From Nisaea acidiphila (GTDB lineage: Bacteria; Pseudomonadota; Alphaproteobacteria; Thalassobaculales; Thalassobaculaceae), in NCBI RefSeq assembly GCF_024662015.1, contig NZ_CP102480.1, positions 902,501 to 966,500 on the forward strand: a stretch of 64,000 bases of DNA, read 5' to 3'. Under the pieces are notes generated by a model. The model saw only the letters and a program-made list of their open reading frames with translations, was not told where the DNA came from and ran no database searches. This document shows positions 9,650-17,624 of this stretch, one piece after another. Numbering within the stretch: the first letter of the stretch is position 1; each line of letters begins with the position of its first letter. A program made the position numbers and the translations under genes.

Positions 9650-10141
9650 TCAGTAGACATTTGGGCCGTCGTCGCGGCCATGCATCAGCATCAGAGTGCC
9701 GAGCGCGGTGGCGACCAGTTTCTCGCTCCCGTTCTTCTCGGCATGGATATCGGCCTGGCAGACCACCAGCGAGCGCCCGGGGCGAACAACTTTCGCTCGC
9801 GCCACCAGCCGGTCCCCGTCGCCGGGCGAGACGATGTTCATCTTGTATTCGACGGTGAGGATGCTGGCATCGGCGGGGGCGAGCGTAAAGGCGGCATAGC
9901 CGCAGGCATTGTCCGCCAGCGTGCCGATCACGCCGCCATGAAAGAATCCGTGCTGCTGGGTCAGTTCCTCGCGATAAGGCAGAACGATCTCGCATCGCCC
10001 CGCTTCGACTTCCGTCAACACAGCCCCGATATGCGTCATGAAAGCCTGACGCGCGAAACTCTCACGCACCCGGACGGCGAAGTCGGGATTGGGGGTGCGG
10101 AGCGCGACCATCGGACTCTCGTTGACGTTCACGTCAATCAT
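9650..10141 (-). CDS. PaaI-type hotdog thioesterase
   Basis: A 163-residue hotdog-fold protein. [21 protein letters not shown] contains the HGG and DNACG features of PaaI/acyl-CoA thioesterases, and [22 protein letters not shown] continues the beta sheet. It would hydrolyse an acyl-CoA, possibly relieving accumulated isovaleryl- or methylcrotonyl-CoA, but no substrate can be assigned. Two starts are possible. The ATG at 10141 overlaps the liuR stop by 8 bp and places a LiuR-type palindrome inside codons 2-6. The ATG at 10111 (MVALRTPNP) would leave that palindrome in the untranslated leader, which is attractive if an internal promoter is used. I keep the longer form only because neither ribosome binding site is convincing. 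Confidence 0.82.
   Translation of the reverse strand: MIDVNVNESPMVALRTPNPDFAVRVRESFARQAFMTHIGAVLTEVEAGRCEIVLPYREELTQQHGFFHGGVIGTLADNACGYAAFTLAPADASILTVEYKMNIVSPGDGDRLVARAKVVRPGRSLVVCQADIHAEKNGSEKLVATALGTLMLMHGRDDGPNVY
10122..10137. promoter_or_regulatory. Putative LiuR operator, internal (box 1)
   Basis: A perfect 16-bp palindrome, TTGACGT-TC-ACGTCAA, at the liuR/thioesterase junction. It overlaps the liuR stop codon and lies just inside the 5' end of the thioesterase frame. It is the same, apart from the two central bases, as the box ahead of liuR. Its TTGACG half resembles a sigma70 -35 hexamer, so binding could block an internal promoter for the catabolic genes. The assignment to LiuR is inferred from position and from the general form of MerR-family dyads. 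Confidence 0.7.
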
Positions 10142-10526
10142 TTGCCTGCCCCGAGAGATCCGTCAATGTCTGAATGCAGCTTGCTTCGACGGAATCGAGC
10201 TCTTCGAGAATGCTGGTCAATTCCCGCACCTGCTCCTGCAACTTCGCGCGGCGCGCCCTCAGCTTACCGAGCAGCAGCAGGATCTGGCGCTCCTCGCCGC
10301 GTTCGGCATCGTAGAGATCGATGATTTCACGGATTTCCTCAAGCGCCAGGCCGAGCCGACGCCCCCGGGCAATGAGGCCCAACCGCACCCGGTCGCGCTG
10401 GCTGAAAAGCCGCGTACGGCCACGCCGCGCCGGCGCGATCAGCCCGACGGACTCGTAGTGCCGGATTGCCCGGGTGGTCAGCCCGAACTCGCGCGCAAGA
10501 TCCGCCGTGGTGATTTCCTTCAGCAT
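10134..10526 (-). CDS. liuR: MerR family regulator of leucine/isovalerate catabolism
   Basis: A 130-residue MerR-family regulator. The N-terminal winged helix-turn-helix reads ITTADLAREFGLTTRAIRHY, and RTRLFSQRDRVRLGLI is the second helical part. A long leucine-rich dimerisation coiled coil (about 85-115) follows. The sequence closely fits LiuR proteins that control branched-chain amino acid catabolism in proteobacteria; there is no cysteine pattern for metal sensing. It is the first gene of the liu operon and has a perfect palindrome 20 bp upstream of its ATG and another over its stop codon, so it probably controls both itself and the downstream genes. No Shine-Dalgarno is visible ahead of its ATG. 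Confidence 0.9.
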   Translation of the reverse strand: MLKEITTADLAREFGLTTRAIRHYESVGLIAPARRGRTRLFSQRDRVRLGLIARGRRLGLALEEIREIIDLYDAERGEERQILLLLGKLRARRAKLQEQVRELTSILEELDSVEASCIQTLTDLSGQAND

Positions 10527-10545
10527 GGAGCAAGGAGATCACCGA

Positions 10546-10561
10546 TTGACGTCCACGTCAA
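10546..10561. promoter_or_regulatory. Putative LiuR operator upstream of liuR (box 2)
   Basis: A perfect palindrome TTGACGT-CC-ACGTCAA, symmetric for one more base on each side, in the 44-bp gap between mgtE and liuR. Its centre is about 27 bp from the liuR ATG. It repeats box 1 at 10122-10137 with identical arms and the same two-base centre. The sequence is direct evidence of a dyad; the protein that binds it is inferred to be the adjacent LiuR. Confidence 0.75.
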
Positions 10562-10570
10562 TTAGGCAAG

Positions 10571-12106
10571 TCAGATGAGGAACAGCGCCGCCAGACCGAG
10601 GAAGGTAAAAAACCCGACCACGTCGGTCACCGTTGTGAGAAAAACCGTCGAAGCCACGGCGGGATCGACTTTCATGCGTTCCAGCGTGATCGGGATCAAC
10701 GTTCCGGACAACCCGGCGACGAAGAGATTGATGACCATCGCCAGCGCCATCACCGCCGCGATCTCCCAGTCGCCGAACCAGAGCCAGCAGACACCCGCGG
10801 CGATGATCGCGAACATGATCCCGTTCAGCGAGCCGACGGTCATCTCCTTGATGACGAACTTGAGCGCATTGGTCGAACTGAGCTCGCGCATCGAGATCGC
10901 GCGAACCGCCACCGTCAGCGTCTGGGTTCCCGCGTTACCGCCCATCGAGGCAACGATCGGCATCAGGATCGCGAGTGCCACAATCTTGTCGATCGTGGTC
11001 TCGAACGCGCCGATCACGCCGGAGGCGAGTATCGCCGTCACCAAGTTGACTGCGAGCCAGGAGAACCGGCTGCGTGTGGTGTTCAGCAGCCCTCCATGGA
11101 GATCGTCATTGGCAACACCGCCGAGGCGCAGGATGTCTTCCTCGGCCTCTTCGTTCATCACCTCGACCACGTCATCCACCGTGATCATGCCGAGCAGCCG
11201 GTCATGTGCGTCGATGACCGGCGCGGAGACCAGACCGTATTGCCGGAACAGCATGGCGACGTCTTCCTGGTCCATCACCACAGGAACCTTGTGGAAGTCC
11301 GTCTGCATGATGTCCTCGACCAGCACCGGACGCTTGGTCCGGAGCAGGCGGCTCAGAGAGAGCTTGCCGAGCGGGCGGCGCGCCGGGTCAATGACGAAGA
11401 TATCGTAGAACGAGTTCGGCAGCGCCGCATTGGTCCGCAGGAAATCGATCGTCTGGCCGACGGTCCAGTGCTCCGGCACGGTCACCAGTTCGCGCTGCAT
11501 CAGGCGGCCTGCGGTTTCGTCCTCGTAATTGAGCCCTTCCTCGACGATCGCGCGCTCGCTCTCGGGCAGAACCTCGAGCAGCCGGGCCTGCTCTTCCTCG
11601 TCCAGCTCGCCGAGGATCTCGACGGCGTCGTCGGACTCCAGCTTCTGGAATGCGAGCTTCAGCACTTCCTCGTCGAGCAGCGGGATCACTTCCTCGCGCA
11701 CCCGGTCATCGAGATAGGTCAGGGTCTCCGGGTCGAAATAGCGCCCGAGCACCGTGACCAGCCGCTCGCGCGCGCGGCCCGAATAGCGCTCGATAAGGTC
11801 GGCATGATCGGCTGCGTGAAGCGGTCGAACGAGGCGGTAGAGCTGGCGCGGATTGTCCTCCGCGAGCGCCTCGGCAACGGCGCGCTCCAGTTCCGGCGTC
11901 AGGCCGTAAAGCTTGGAGGCGGCCACACTGTCATAGACGGCGAGCTCCTGCTCCAGATCCTTGATCCGGCGCTTCAGCTTCTTTTGCTTGCGCTTCGCTC
12001 TGCGCGCACGCTGAACGGCGAGATCGTTTTCCGACGCCCCCTTCGATTCGGGCGCGGCCGCCTTCACGTTCGGCGATTCCGGTCCGTTCGGGGTTTCGTC
12101 GGTCAT
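10571..12106 (-). CDS. mgtE: MgtE family magnesium transporter
   Basis: A 511-residue MgtE channel. The first 60 residues are a basic, lysine-rich stretch that looks like a coiled coil (KQKKLKRRIKDLEQEL). Next come the acidic N-domain (about 90-195), two CBS domains (about 200-320, VEDIMQTDFHKVPVV and LLGMITVDDVVEVMNEE), the plug helix, and five C-terminal membrane helices. PIVASMGGNAGTQTLTVAVR is the conserved pore segment. The cytosolic domains close the pore at high magnesium. The gene starts 4 bp after the malic enzyme gene, so the two are probably co-transcribed. No magnesium-sensing leader is visible in that short gap. Confidence 0.95.
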   Translation of the reverse strand: MTDETPNGPESPNVKAAAPESKGASENDLAVQRARRAKRKQKKLKRRIKDLEQELAVYDSVAASKLYGLTPELERAVAEALAEDNPRQLYRLVRPLHAADHADLIERYSGRARERLVTVLGRYFDPETLTYLDDRVREEVIPLLDEEVLKLAFQKLESDDAVEILGELDEEEQARLLEVLPESERAIVEEGLNYEDETAGRLMQRELVTVPEHWTVGQTIDFLRTNAALPNSFYDIFVIDPARRPLGKLSLSRLLRTKRPVLVEDIMQTDFHKVPVVMDQEDVAMLFRQYGLVSAPVIDAHDRLLGMITVDDVVEVMNEEAEEDILRLGGVANDDLHGGLLNTTRSRFSWLAVNLVTAILASGVIGAFETTIDKIVALAILMPIVASMGGNAGTQTLTVAVRAISMRELSSTNALKFVIKEMTVGSLNGIMFAIIAAGVCWLWFGDWEIAAVMALAMVINLFVAGLSGTLIPITLERMKVDPAVASTVFLTTVTDVVGFFTFLGLAALFLI

Positions 12107-12110
12107 CCCG

Positions 12111-14399
12111 TCATTCCTTCTTGGAACGGGCCTGATGATGCGCCTGCGCGTCGACCACCGCGACCGCCGCCATGTTCACGATGCCGCGCACCGTGACCGA
12201 GGACGGCAGGATATGCATCGGATAGGCGGTGCCGAGCAGCATGGGGCCGACGGACAGGCCGCGCCCAAGGGTCTTCAGCAGATTGAAGGAGATGTTGGCC
12301 GCATCGATGCTCGGCATGACGAGAAGGTTTGCCGCTCCCGTGAGCCCGGCCTTCGGAAAGGCCCGCTCGCGGATCGACTCCGAGAGTGCCGCGTCCGCAT
12401 GCATCTCGCCCTCGATCTCGACATCCGGGTAGTGCTTCTTCAGCGCCGCCACGGATTCGCGCATACGCACGGCCGATTCCAGGCTCGAAGAGCCGAAATT
12501 CGAGTGCGAGAGCAGCGCCACCTTGGGCTCGATGCCGAAGCTGCGAACCTCGGTAAGGGCGAGGCCAACCATCTCGATCAGGTCCGAGGCGGAGGGCTTC
12601 GGATTGACATGGGTATCGAGAATGAAGACCGGCCCCTGCGGCATGATCAGAAGGCTGAGCGCGGCGCAGCGATGCACGCCCTGTCGCGGACCGATGACGT
12701 CTATCACCTCGACCAGATGATCGCGCCAGCGTCCGATGGCGCCGCAGATCCCGGCGTCGGCCTCGCCGCGGCAGACCATCACGGAGGAGATCGCCGTCGG
12801 CCGGTTGCGCATGATTTGCCGCGCCCGGTCAGGCGAAACGCCGCGACGGGCCATCATGTCGTGGTAGGTCTCGGCGAAACTGTCCAGCCGCTCGTCCGCC
12901 TGCATATCGACGATGTCGATATCGACATCCGGACGCATACGCAGATGCAGCTCCTCAATCTTCTCGGCGATCACGTTGCGCCGGCCGACCAGAATCGGAC
13001 GGGCGATCTGCTCGTCGACCACAGTCTGCGCCGCGCGGAGGATGCGGTCCTCCTCACCCTCGGCGAAGGCGACACGCTTCGGATCCTGCTTGGCGGAGAG
13101 AACGATCGGCCGCATCACCTGGCCGGAACGGTAGACGAACTGGCTGAGCTTCTCGTGATACCAGCCGAAATCGTCGAGCGGCATGGTCGCGACCCCGCTC
13201 TCCATCGCCGCCTTGGCGACACGCGGCGCGATCTCGAGGATCAGGCGCGGATCGAACGGCTTCGGGATCAGATAGTCCGGCCCGAAGGTCGGCGCCTCGC
13301 CGCCATAGGCGCTCGCAACCACATCGGTGACTTCCTGCTGCGCCAGATCGGCAATCGCCTCGACGGCCGCAATCTTCATTTCCTCGTTGATCGTCGTCGC
13401 CCCGACATCGAGCGCACCGCGGAAGATGTAGGGGAAGCAAAGGACGTTGTTCACCTGATTCGGATAGTCAGAACGGCCGGTGCAGATCAGCGCGTCGGGC
13501 CGCACCTCACGGACATCTTCCGGCAGGATCTCGGGATCCGGATTGGCGAGCGCCAGAACCAGCGGGTCCTTCGCCATCTTCTCGACCATCTCGCGCTTCA
13601 GCACGCCGGGCGCGGACAGCCCGAGAAAAACGTCGGCGCCGTCGATCACATCGCCAAGCGTGCGGGCGTCCGTGTCCTGTGCGAAGGGCTCGAGATGCGC
13701 GTTCATTGCGGCGCGGCCCTTGTAGACGACACCGTCGATATCGGTGACGGTGATATTCTCGTATTTGACGCCCATAGAGACGAGCAGCTTCAGGCACGCG
13801 AGCGCGGCGGCGCCGGCACCGGAGGTGACAAGCTTGATCTCTTCCAGCTTCTTTTCGACGCAGCGCAGACCGCTCAGGATCGCCGCGGCGACGATGATCG
13901 CCGTGCCGTGCTGATCGTCATGGAAGACCGGGATGTTCATCCGCGCGCGCAGTTTCTCCTCGATCTCGAAACATTCCGGCGCCTTGATGTCCTCGAGATT
14001 GATGCCGCCGAATGTCGGCTCCAGCGCCGCGACCACGTCGCAGAATTTGTCGACGTCGGTCTCATCGACCTCAAGGTCGAAAACATCGATATAAGCGAAT
14101 TTCTTGAATAGAACCGCCTTGCCTTCCATCACCGGCTTGGAAGCCAGCGGGCCGATATTTCCAAGACCGAGCACGGCAGTACCGTTGGTCACCACGCCGA
14201 CGAGGTTGCCGCGGGCCGTCAGGTTGCGGACTTCGGACGGGTCCTCGGCGATCGCGGTGCAGGCATAGGCGACCCCCGGGGAATAGGCGAGCGACAGATC
14301 GCGCTGCGTCGCGAGAGGCTTGGTCGCTTCGACCGTCAGCTTCCCTGGCCGCGGATGCTTGTGAAAATACAGTGCCGCGTCCTTCAATCCTTCAGCCAC
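12111..14399 (-). CDS. maeB: NADP-dependent malic enzyme with phosphotransacetylase-like C-terminal domain
   Basis: A 762-residue MaeB-type malic enzyme. Residues 1 to about 410 form the catalytic part, with [31 protein letters not shown] and the dinucleotide loop [12 protein letters not shown]. From about 430 to the end it is related to phosphotransacetylase; in known MaeB proteins this part regulates activity through acetyl-CoA and is not catalytic. The enzyme decarboxylates malate to pyruvate with NADPH production. I read the start as GTG ([16 protein letters not shown]) with GGGGAG about eight bases upstream. It is the first gene of a pair with mgtE. Confidence 0.95.
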   Translation of the reverse strand: MAEGLKDAALYFHKHPRPGKLTVEATKPLATQRDLSLAYSPGVAYACTAIAEDPSEVRNLTARGNLVGVVTNGTAVLGLGNIGPLASKPVMEGKAVLFKKFAYIDVFDLEVDETDVDKFCDVVAALEPTFGGINLEDIKAPECFEIEEKLRARMNIPVFHDDQHGTAIIVAAAILSGLRCVEKKLEEIKLVTSGAGAAALACLKLLVSMGVKYENITVTDIDGVVYKGRAAMNAHLEPFAQDTDARTLGDVIDGADVFLGLSAPGVLKREMVEKMAKDPLVLALANPDPEILPEDVREVRPDALICTGRSDYPNQVNNVLCFPYIFRGALDVGATTINEEMKIAAVEAIADLAQQEVTDVVASAYGGEAPTFGPDYLIPKPFDPRLILEIAPRVAKAAMESGVATMPLDDFGWYHEKLSQFVYRSGQVMRPIVLSAKQDPKRVAFAEGEEDRILRAAQTVVDEQIARPILVGRRNVIAEKIEELHLRMRPDVDIDIVDMQADERLDSFAETYHDMMARRGVSPDRARQIMRNRPTAISSVMVCRGEADAGICGAIGRWRDHLVEVIDVIGPRQGVHRCAALSLLIMPQGPVFILDTHVNPKPSASDLIEMVGLALTEVRSFGIEPKVALLSHSNFGSSSLESAVRMRESVAALKKHYPDVEIEGEMHADAALSESIRERAFPKAGLTGAANLLVMPSIDAANISFNLLKTLGRGLSVGPMLLGTAYPMHILPSSVTVRGIVNMAAVAVVDAQAHHQARSKKE

Positions 14400-14740
14400 A
14401 ATGGCTCTCCCCGATCAGATCTGCATCCGTCTCTTGGATAGACCGACGCCGTCCGGAACGCCACAGCCTATTGCGGCGCCGTAAGGCAATTATTTCATTA
14501 TGATACAGAGAGAGATGGTGCGGTCGAGAAGACTCGAACTTCCACCCGTGTTACCGGACAGCGACCTCAACGCTGCGCGTCTACCAATTCCGCCACGACC
14601 GCACGATATATTGTGGCATCTGAGGGCTTGCGCCCTCGGGATGCGGGGGAGTAGCAAATCCCTCGAAGCGGATCAAGTGGCATTATGCCGAAAAAAGTGC
14701 GCGGGCGAAAAAACCGCGCATCTTGAGGAGAGTGAGCAGC
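14400..14740. other. maeB-lipB intergenic region (holds tRNA-Leu)
   Basis: About 340 bp between the divergent maeB and lipB genes. Apart from the tRNA it contains two small hairpins: GAGGGC-TTGC-GCCCTC at 14622-14637, and a 7-bp stem TGCGCGG/CCGCGCA at 14698-14720 with an A-rich loop just ahead of the lipB ribosome binding site. I see no convincing sigma70 promoter for either flanking gene and no T-rich terminator after the tRNA. Confidence 0.5.
14516..14602 (-). tRNA. tRNA-Leu (anticodon GAG)
   Basis: An 87-nt class II tRNA on the minus strand. The 7-bp acceptor stem GCGGTCG/CGACCGC closes the molecule, the D arm reads GGCGGAATTGGTAGACGC, and the anticodon stem CAGCG/CGCTG encloses loop TTGAGGT with anticodon GAG. 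A variable arm GTCCGGTAACACGGG-like follows, then the T loop GTTCGAGTC. The discriminator is A and the CCA end is encoded (TGG at 14516-14518 on the plus strand). It reads codons CTC and CTT. It sits alone between maeB and lipB. Confidence 0.97.
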
Positions 14741-15445
14741 ATGAATGTCGAATGGCGGGTCTCGGACGATCCGGTTGCCTATCCCGACGCGGTCGCGGAG
14801 ATGGAAACGCGCGCCGCGGCCATTCGCGACGGCAGCGCGCCGGAGCTCGTCTGGCTGCTGGAACATCCACCGCTCTACACCGCCGGCACCAGCGCGAAGC
14901 AGGCGGATTTGCTGCAACCGGACCGCTTCCCGGTCTACGAGGCCGGGCGCGGCGGCGAGTACACCTATCATGGTCCCGGCCAGCGTGTGGCCTACGTGCT
15001 GCTCGACCTGAAAGCGCGGAAACCGGATGTCCGCGCATTCGTGCAGGCTTTGGAGGATTGGGTGATCCGGACCCTCGCCGCCTTCAACGTGAAAGGCGAA
15101 CGCCGCGACGGACGGGTCGGGATCTGGGTCACGCGCGGCGATCTGGGCGCGCCTTCGAAAGAGGACAAGATCGCCGCCATCGGCGTCCGCGTGCGCCGCT
15201 GGGTCACCTTCCACGGCATCTCGATCAATGTCGATCCCGAGTTGTCCCATTTCGAGGGAATCGTGCCCTGCGGCATCGCCGAGCATGGAGTAACGAGCCT
15301 GCACGATCTGGGTCAGCTCGCCGCCATGGCGGAGGTCGATATGGCATTGCAGGAGGCGTTCGAGGGCGTTTTCGGAAATGCCGGGGCTTTCGCCCGCCGG
15401 GAGCCGTCAATGCCGGTGGGCGGCGGCATGACCGCTCATGGCTGA
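14741..15445 (+). CDS. lipB: Lipoyl(octanoyl) transferase
   Basis: A 234-residue LipB. It transfers the octanoyl group from acyl carrier protein to the lipoyl domains of 2-oxoacid dehydrogenases and the glycine cleavage H protein. [16 protein letters not shown] is the substrate-binding signature. Lys143 in [12 protein letters not shown] and Cys177 in IVPCGI are the catalytic pair. The ATG follows GAGGAG by ten bases; the frame is open upstream only through a TTG. The stop overlaps the start of the TetR gene by 8 bp, so the two are probably expressed together even though they seem functionally unrelated. Confidence 0.96.
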   Translation: MNVEWRVSDDPVAYPDAVAEMETRAAAIRDGSAPELVWLLEHPPLYTAGTSAKQADLLQPDRFPVYEAGRGGEYTYHGPGQRVAYVLLDLKARKPDVRAFVQALEDWVIRTLAAFNVKGERRDGRVGIWVTRGDLGAPSKEDKIAAIGVRVRRWVTFHGISINVDPELSHFEGIVPCGIAEHGVTSLHDLGQLAAMAEVDMALQEAFEGVFGNAGAFARREPSMPVGGGMTAHG

Positions 15446-16031
15446 AAGCCGCGAGACGATCCTCGAAAAAGCCAGCGGCCTTTTCCTCGCCCGGGGATAT
15501 GGGGCCGTCGGAACGGCCGAGATCTGTCGCGTAGCGGGCGTGAACAAGGGGACGCTCTACCACTTCTACCCGACCAAGCTCGATCTGCTGCTCGCTGCGA
15601 TAGACCGGTATGCCGAAGCGTTCAGGGACGACTTCAGGGCAATTGCCGTCTCGGGTCGCCCGGCGCCGGAGAAACTGAAGGCACTGTTCGGAGTCACAGC
15701 GCGCGCCAATCAGGACTGGAAGGAGCGGAACGGGCATGCGCAGGGCTGCCTTGTCGGCAACTCCGTGCTGGAACTCGGCGCCAGCGAAGAGGCGGTGCGC
15801 GCGCATGCCGAGGCGGCCTTCACGAGTTGGGAACGGGAAATCGCCCCGGTGATCGAGGAATTGCAGGCGAACGGCCAACTGGAAGGGCTGGACCCGCAAC
15901 GCGGGGCGGCTGCCGTTATCGCCTTGATGCAGGGTGGCCTCGTTCTCGCGAAGTCGCGCAACGACCCTTCGGAGATCAGCCGGCTCGCCGGCGCCGCTAT
16001 CGGCGCTCTGACAGCATTACAATCCGACTGA
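15438..16031 (+). CDS. TetR/AcrR family transcriptional regulator, NemR-like
   Basis: A 197-residue TetR repressor. The N-terminal helix-turn-helix is at about 24-45 ([19 protein letters not shown]), and the rest is an all-helical ligand domain. Cys104 in the segment [14 protein letters not shown] aligns with the redox-active cysteine of NemR-type regulators, which respond to electrophiles and bleach; that functional parallel is inference. The gene starts inside lipB. Immediately downstream is a perfect palindrome and then a peroxidase-like AhpD gene, the likely target. No copy of the palindrome lies ahead of lipB, so autoregulation is not evident. Confidence 0.85.
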   Translation: MAESRETILEKASGLFLARGYGAVGTAEICRVAGVNKGTLYHFYPTKLDLLLAAIDRYAEAFRDDFRAIAVSGRPAPEKLKALFGVTARANQDWKERNGHAQGCLVGNSVLELGASEEAVRAHAEAAFTSWEREIAPVIEELQANGQLEGLDPQRGAAAVIALMQGGLVLAKSRNDPSEISRLAGAAIGALTALQSD

Positions 16032-16074
16032 GTAACGAAATGCCAAGGCGTCCTCAGTCACGCTTTAGTGAATT

Positions 16075-16088
16075 TGACCGACCGGTCA
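16075..16088. promoter_or_regulatory. Putative TetR operator upstream of the AhpD-like gene
   Basis: A perfect dyad TGACCG-AC-CGGTCA in the 105-bp gap between the TetR gene and the AhpD-like gene, 48 bp ahead of the latter's ATG. Dyads of this form are typical of TetR-family operators. Binding by the adjacent regulator is inferred from position. Confidence 0.65.
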
Positions 16089-16104
16089 GTTAAGATACAG
16101 ATCG

Positions 16105-16127
16105 CCGTGTCACTTAACCCGACACGG
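16105..16127 (+). promoter_or_regulatory. Hairpin reaching into the ribosome binding site of the AhpD-like gene
   Basis: CCGTGTC at 16105-16111 and GACACGG at 16121-16127 form a perfect 7-bp stem with a 9-base loop. The 3' arm shares GG with the Shine-Dalgarno GGAG at 16126-16129. In RNA it could limit translation, and as DNA it could be a second protein site. Which applies is not decided by the sequence. Confidence 0.45.
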
Positions 16128-16136
16128 AGTTCAGAA

Positions 16137-16724
16137 ATGACCGGAATGACCCCAATCGATCCCGCCAATGCGGGCCCCGACGCCCTCGCCGCGATGAACG
16201 AAGCCAAGGCGCAATTCGGCGCCGTCATCAATCTGTTCAAGGTGGCGGCCAATGCGCCGAACGTCCTGATGGGGCTGATGCAGATGAAAAAGGCGATGCA
16301 TGTCGGAAACGAACTCGACGCCAAGCTCACCGAGCAGGTGGCGATGCTCGTCTCGGCCCTCAACCGTTGCGACTACTGCGTCAACGTCCACATGCATGTC
16401 GGCAAGATGAATGGCCTCTCAGAACAGGAGATGCTCGGCGCAATGGCCGGAAAGGGGGCGGATGCGAAAGCTCAGGCCCTGATGGACTATGCCAATGAGG
16501 TCGTCCGCAACCGCGGCCTCGTCTCTGACGGCACGATGCGGAAAGTCCGTTCCGCCGGATTCTCCGACAAGGCCCTGCTGGAGACGGTCGGCGTCATCGG
16601 TTTCTACACCACGCTTCAATATATCCGGCATGTCGCCGATCCCGCCCACGATTTCCCGGTTGTACGGGACTTCGATCCGGAGCGGCACGGAACCAACGAC
16701 GGACCGGCTTACGTGACCGCCTGA
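16137..16724 (+). CDS. AhpD-like carboxymuconolactone decarboxylase family protein
   Basis: A 195-residue all-helical protein of the CMD/AhpD family. The redox motif CDYCVNVH puts cysteines at 78 and 81 and the histidine at 85, the arrangement of peroxidase-active AhpD-like members rather than of true decarboxylases. It probably reduces peroxides or other electrophiles using a thiol donor. The start MTGMTPID follows GGAG by seven bases. The longer open frame upstream runs through the operator palindrome and is not used. Control by the TetR protein just upstream is likely. Confidence 0.88.
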   Translation: MTGMTPIDPANAGPDALAAMNEAKAQFGAVINLFKVAANAPNVLMGLMQMKKAMHVGNELDAKLTEQVAMLVSALNRCDYCVNVHMHVGKMNGLSEQEMLGAMAGKGADAKAQALMDYANEVVRNRGLVSDGTMRKVRSAGFSDKALLETVGVIGFYTTLQYIRHVADPAHDFPVVRDFDPERHGTNDGPAYVTA

Positions 16725-16897
16725 TTTCGGGGCGAAGGCCAGCAGCTCGCCACAACGCAGCCCCGAAACCGATGACCGCCAATTTGTCTCGCGTTCGGGG
16801 CTACACACCTTTCTCGGAAAACCTCGCGAAAAAACAACTTAATCACGACGACTTTCATCGTACTATTTGGTGCCGCTTTACTCTTGTTGGTGCCGCC

Positions 16898-17194
16898 GTG
16901 TCTCTCCCCCGTCATGATCTCGCCCAGACCGTCAAAAACATGACCGCCGAGGAATGTGAGGTCTTCGACCTTCTTCTTCGTGGACACGATCCCTCGGACC
17001 GGCAGCAGCTCGAAATCTTTCTCTCTCGCATAACCTCGCCGCTGTCGGAGATCCTTCTGGGCATGATCAACAAGGGCGTTATCCGCAAGGTCGAGGGTAA
17101 AACAGCCGCGCATCTTGCCGTCGATCCGGCTGCCGCCTGGTTCCTCGCGTCGCCAGAGGACAGAGGCCGTCGCGGAGAGCCCAAAGAGCAATAG
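16898..17194 (+). CDS. Hypothetical protein
   Basis: A short protein I do not recognise. With the GTG at 16898 it has 98 residues, with the ATG at 16940 84 residues. An ATG at 16772 is in frame but would run through AT-rich, promoter-like DNA. The centre (MTAEECEVFDLLLRGHDPSDR then SEILLGMINKGVIRKVEGK) reads as helices followed by a possible wing, so a small winged-helix or adaptor fold is conceivable. No signal peptide, membrane segment or cysteine pair is evident. It ends 5 bp from the convergent HEPN-like gene. Coding status rests on codon-like composition in the second half. Confidence 0.5.
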   Translation: MSLPRHDLAQTVKNMTAEECEVFDLLLRGHDPSDRQQLEIFLSRITSPLSEILLGMINKGVIRKVEGKTAAHLAVDPAAAWFLASPEDRGRRGEPKEQ

Positions 17195-17199
17195 GCAGC

Positions 17200-17610
17200 T
17201 TAAGTAACTGCTTTTAAGAACAATTCGAAAGCGCGGCGCGCGTCCTGCTCCAGGGTTGCCGTGTTCCTCTCCAGGTCCTCGAGCGTGACCGCCGGCATCG
17301 GATCGTCGACATGGAGCAGGTGGTTCCGACGGTTCCGAAGCCAGACATAGTCGGCGCCGAAACGGATCTCGTTCTGGGCGAGCCCGTCTATCTCGCCCTG
17401 CTGCAGCTCGGCATCGAGCGCGGCCTGCGCCAGCACCAGAGCCGCGAGCCAGCAACCGGCGGCAAAGCAGTGCCGCATCTCGTCGAAGAGCGCTGCGGCC
17501 TGCGGGGACAGCGTCACCCCCTCCCCGTCGCTTACCTGATCGACGAGCCGATCGATCCAGCCGAGCCGCTGGCGCATTTCAGCCTGGGAAGGGAGTGCGC
17601 GGGCCGGCAT
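17200..17610 (-). CDS. Small helical protein with HEPN-like RNxxxH motif
   Basis: A 136-residue, mostly alpha-helical protein that I cannot name. Residues 40-75 form a hydrophobic helical pair (FAAGCWLAALVLAQAALDAE). Residues 91-100 read LRNRRNHLLH, matching the R-x4-H (RNxxxH) pattern of HEPN-domain proteins, with Arg92 and His97. HEPN proteins are often RNases or toxin-like, but many chromosomal members are uncharacterised and one motif is weak proof. I start it at MPARALPSQAEMRQR, 14 bp after the acylphosphatase stop. No nucleotidyltransferase partner (the usual antitoxin) is adjacent. Confidence 0.6.
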   Translation of the reverse strand: MPARALPSQAEMRQRLGWIDRLVDQVSDGEGVTLSPQAAALFDEMRHCFAAGCWLAALVLAQAALDAELQQGEIDGLAQNEIRFGADYVWLRNRRNHLLHVDDPMPAVTLEDLERNTATLEQDARRAFELFLKAVT

Positions 17611-17624
17611 CTGCGAGCGGCGTC

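Noticed and set aside
12107-12110. Magnesium riboswitch ahead of mgtE
   Set aside because: Only 4 bp separate mgtE from maeB, leaving no space for a leader.
12135-14111. A 658-codon plus-strand open frame opposite maeB
   Set aside because: The translation is His/Arg/Asp-rich without any domain, whereas the minus strand encodes a full malic enzyme.
14516-14602. tRNA-Leu as an integration site
   Set aside because: No integrase, direct repeat of the tRNA 3' end or composition shift was seen on either side.
14622-14637. Hairpin GAGGGC-TTGC-GCCCTC considered as a terminator
   Set aside because: The stem has only 6 bp, no T-run follows on either strand and no gene ends there.
16709-17455. Minus-strand open frame across the small unknown gene and the HEPN-like gene
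   Set aside because: The translation lacks any structure and overlaps both convergent genes in the wrong frame.
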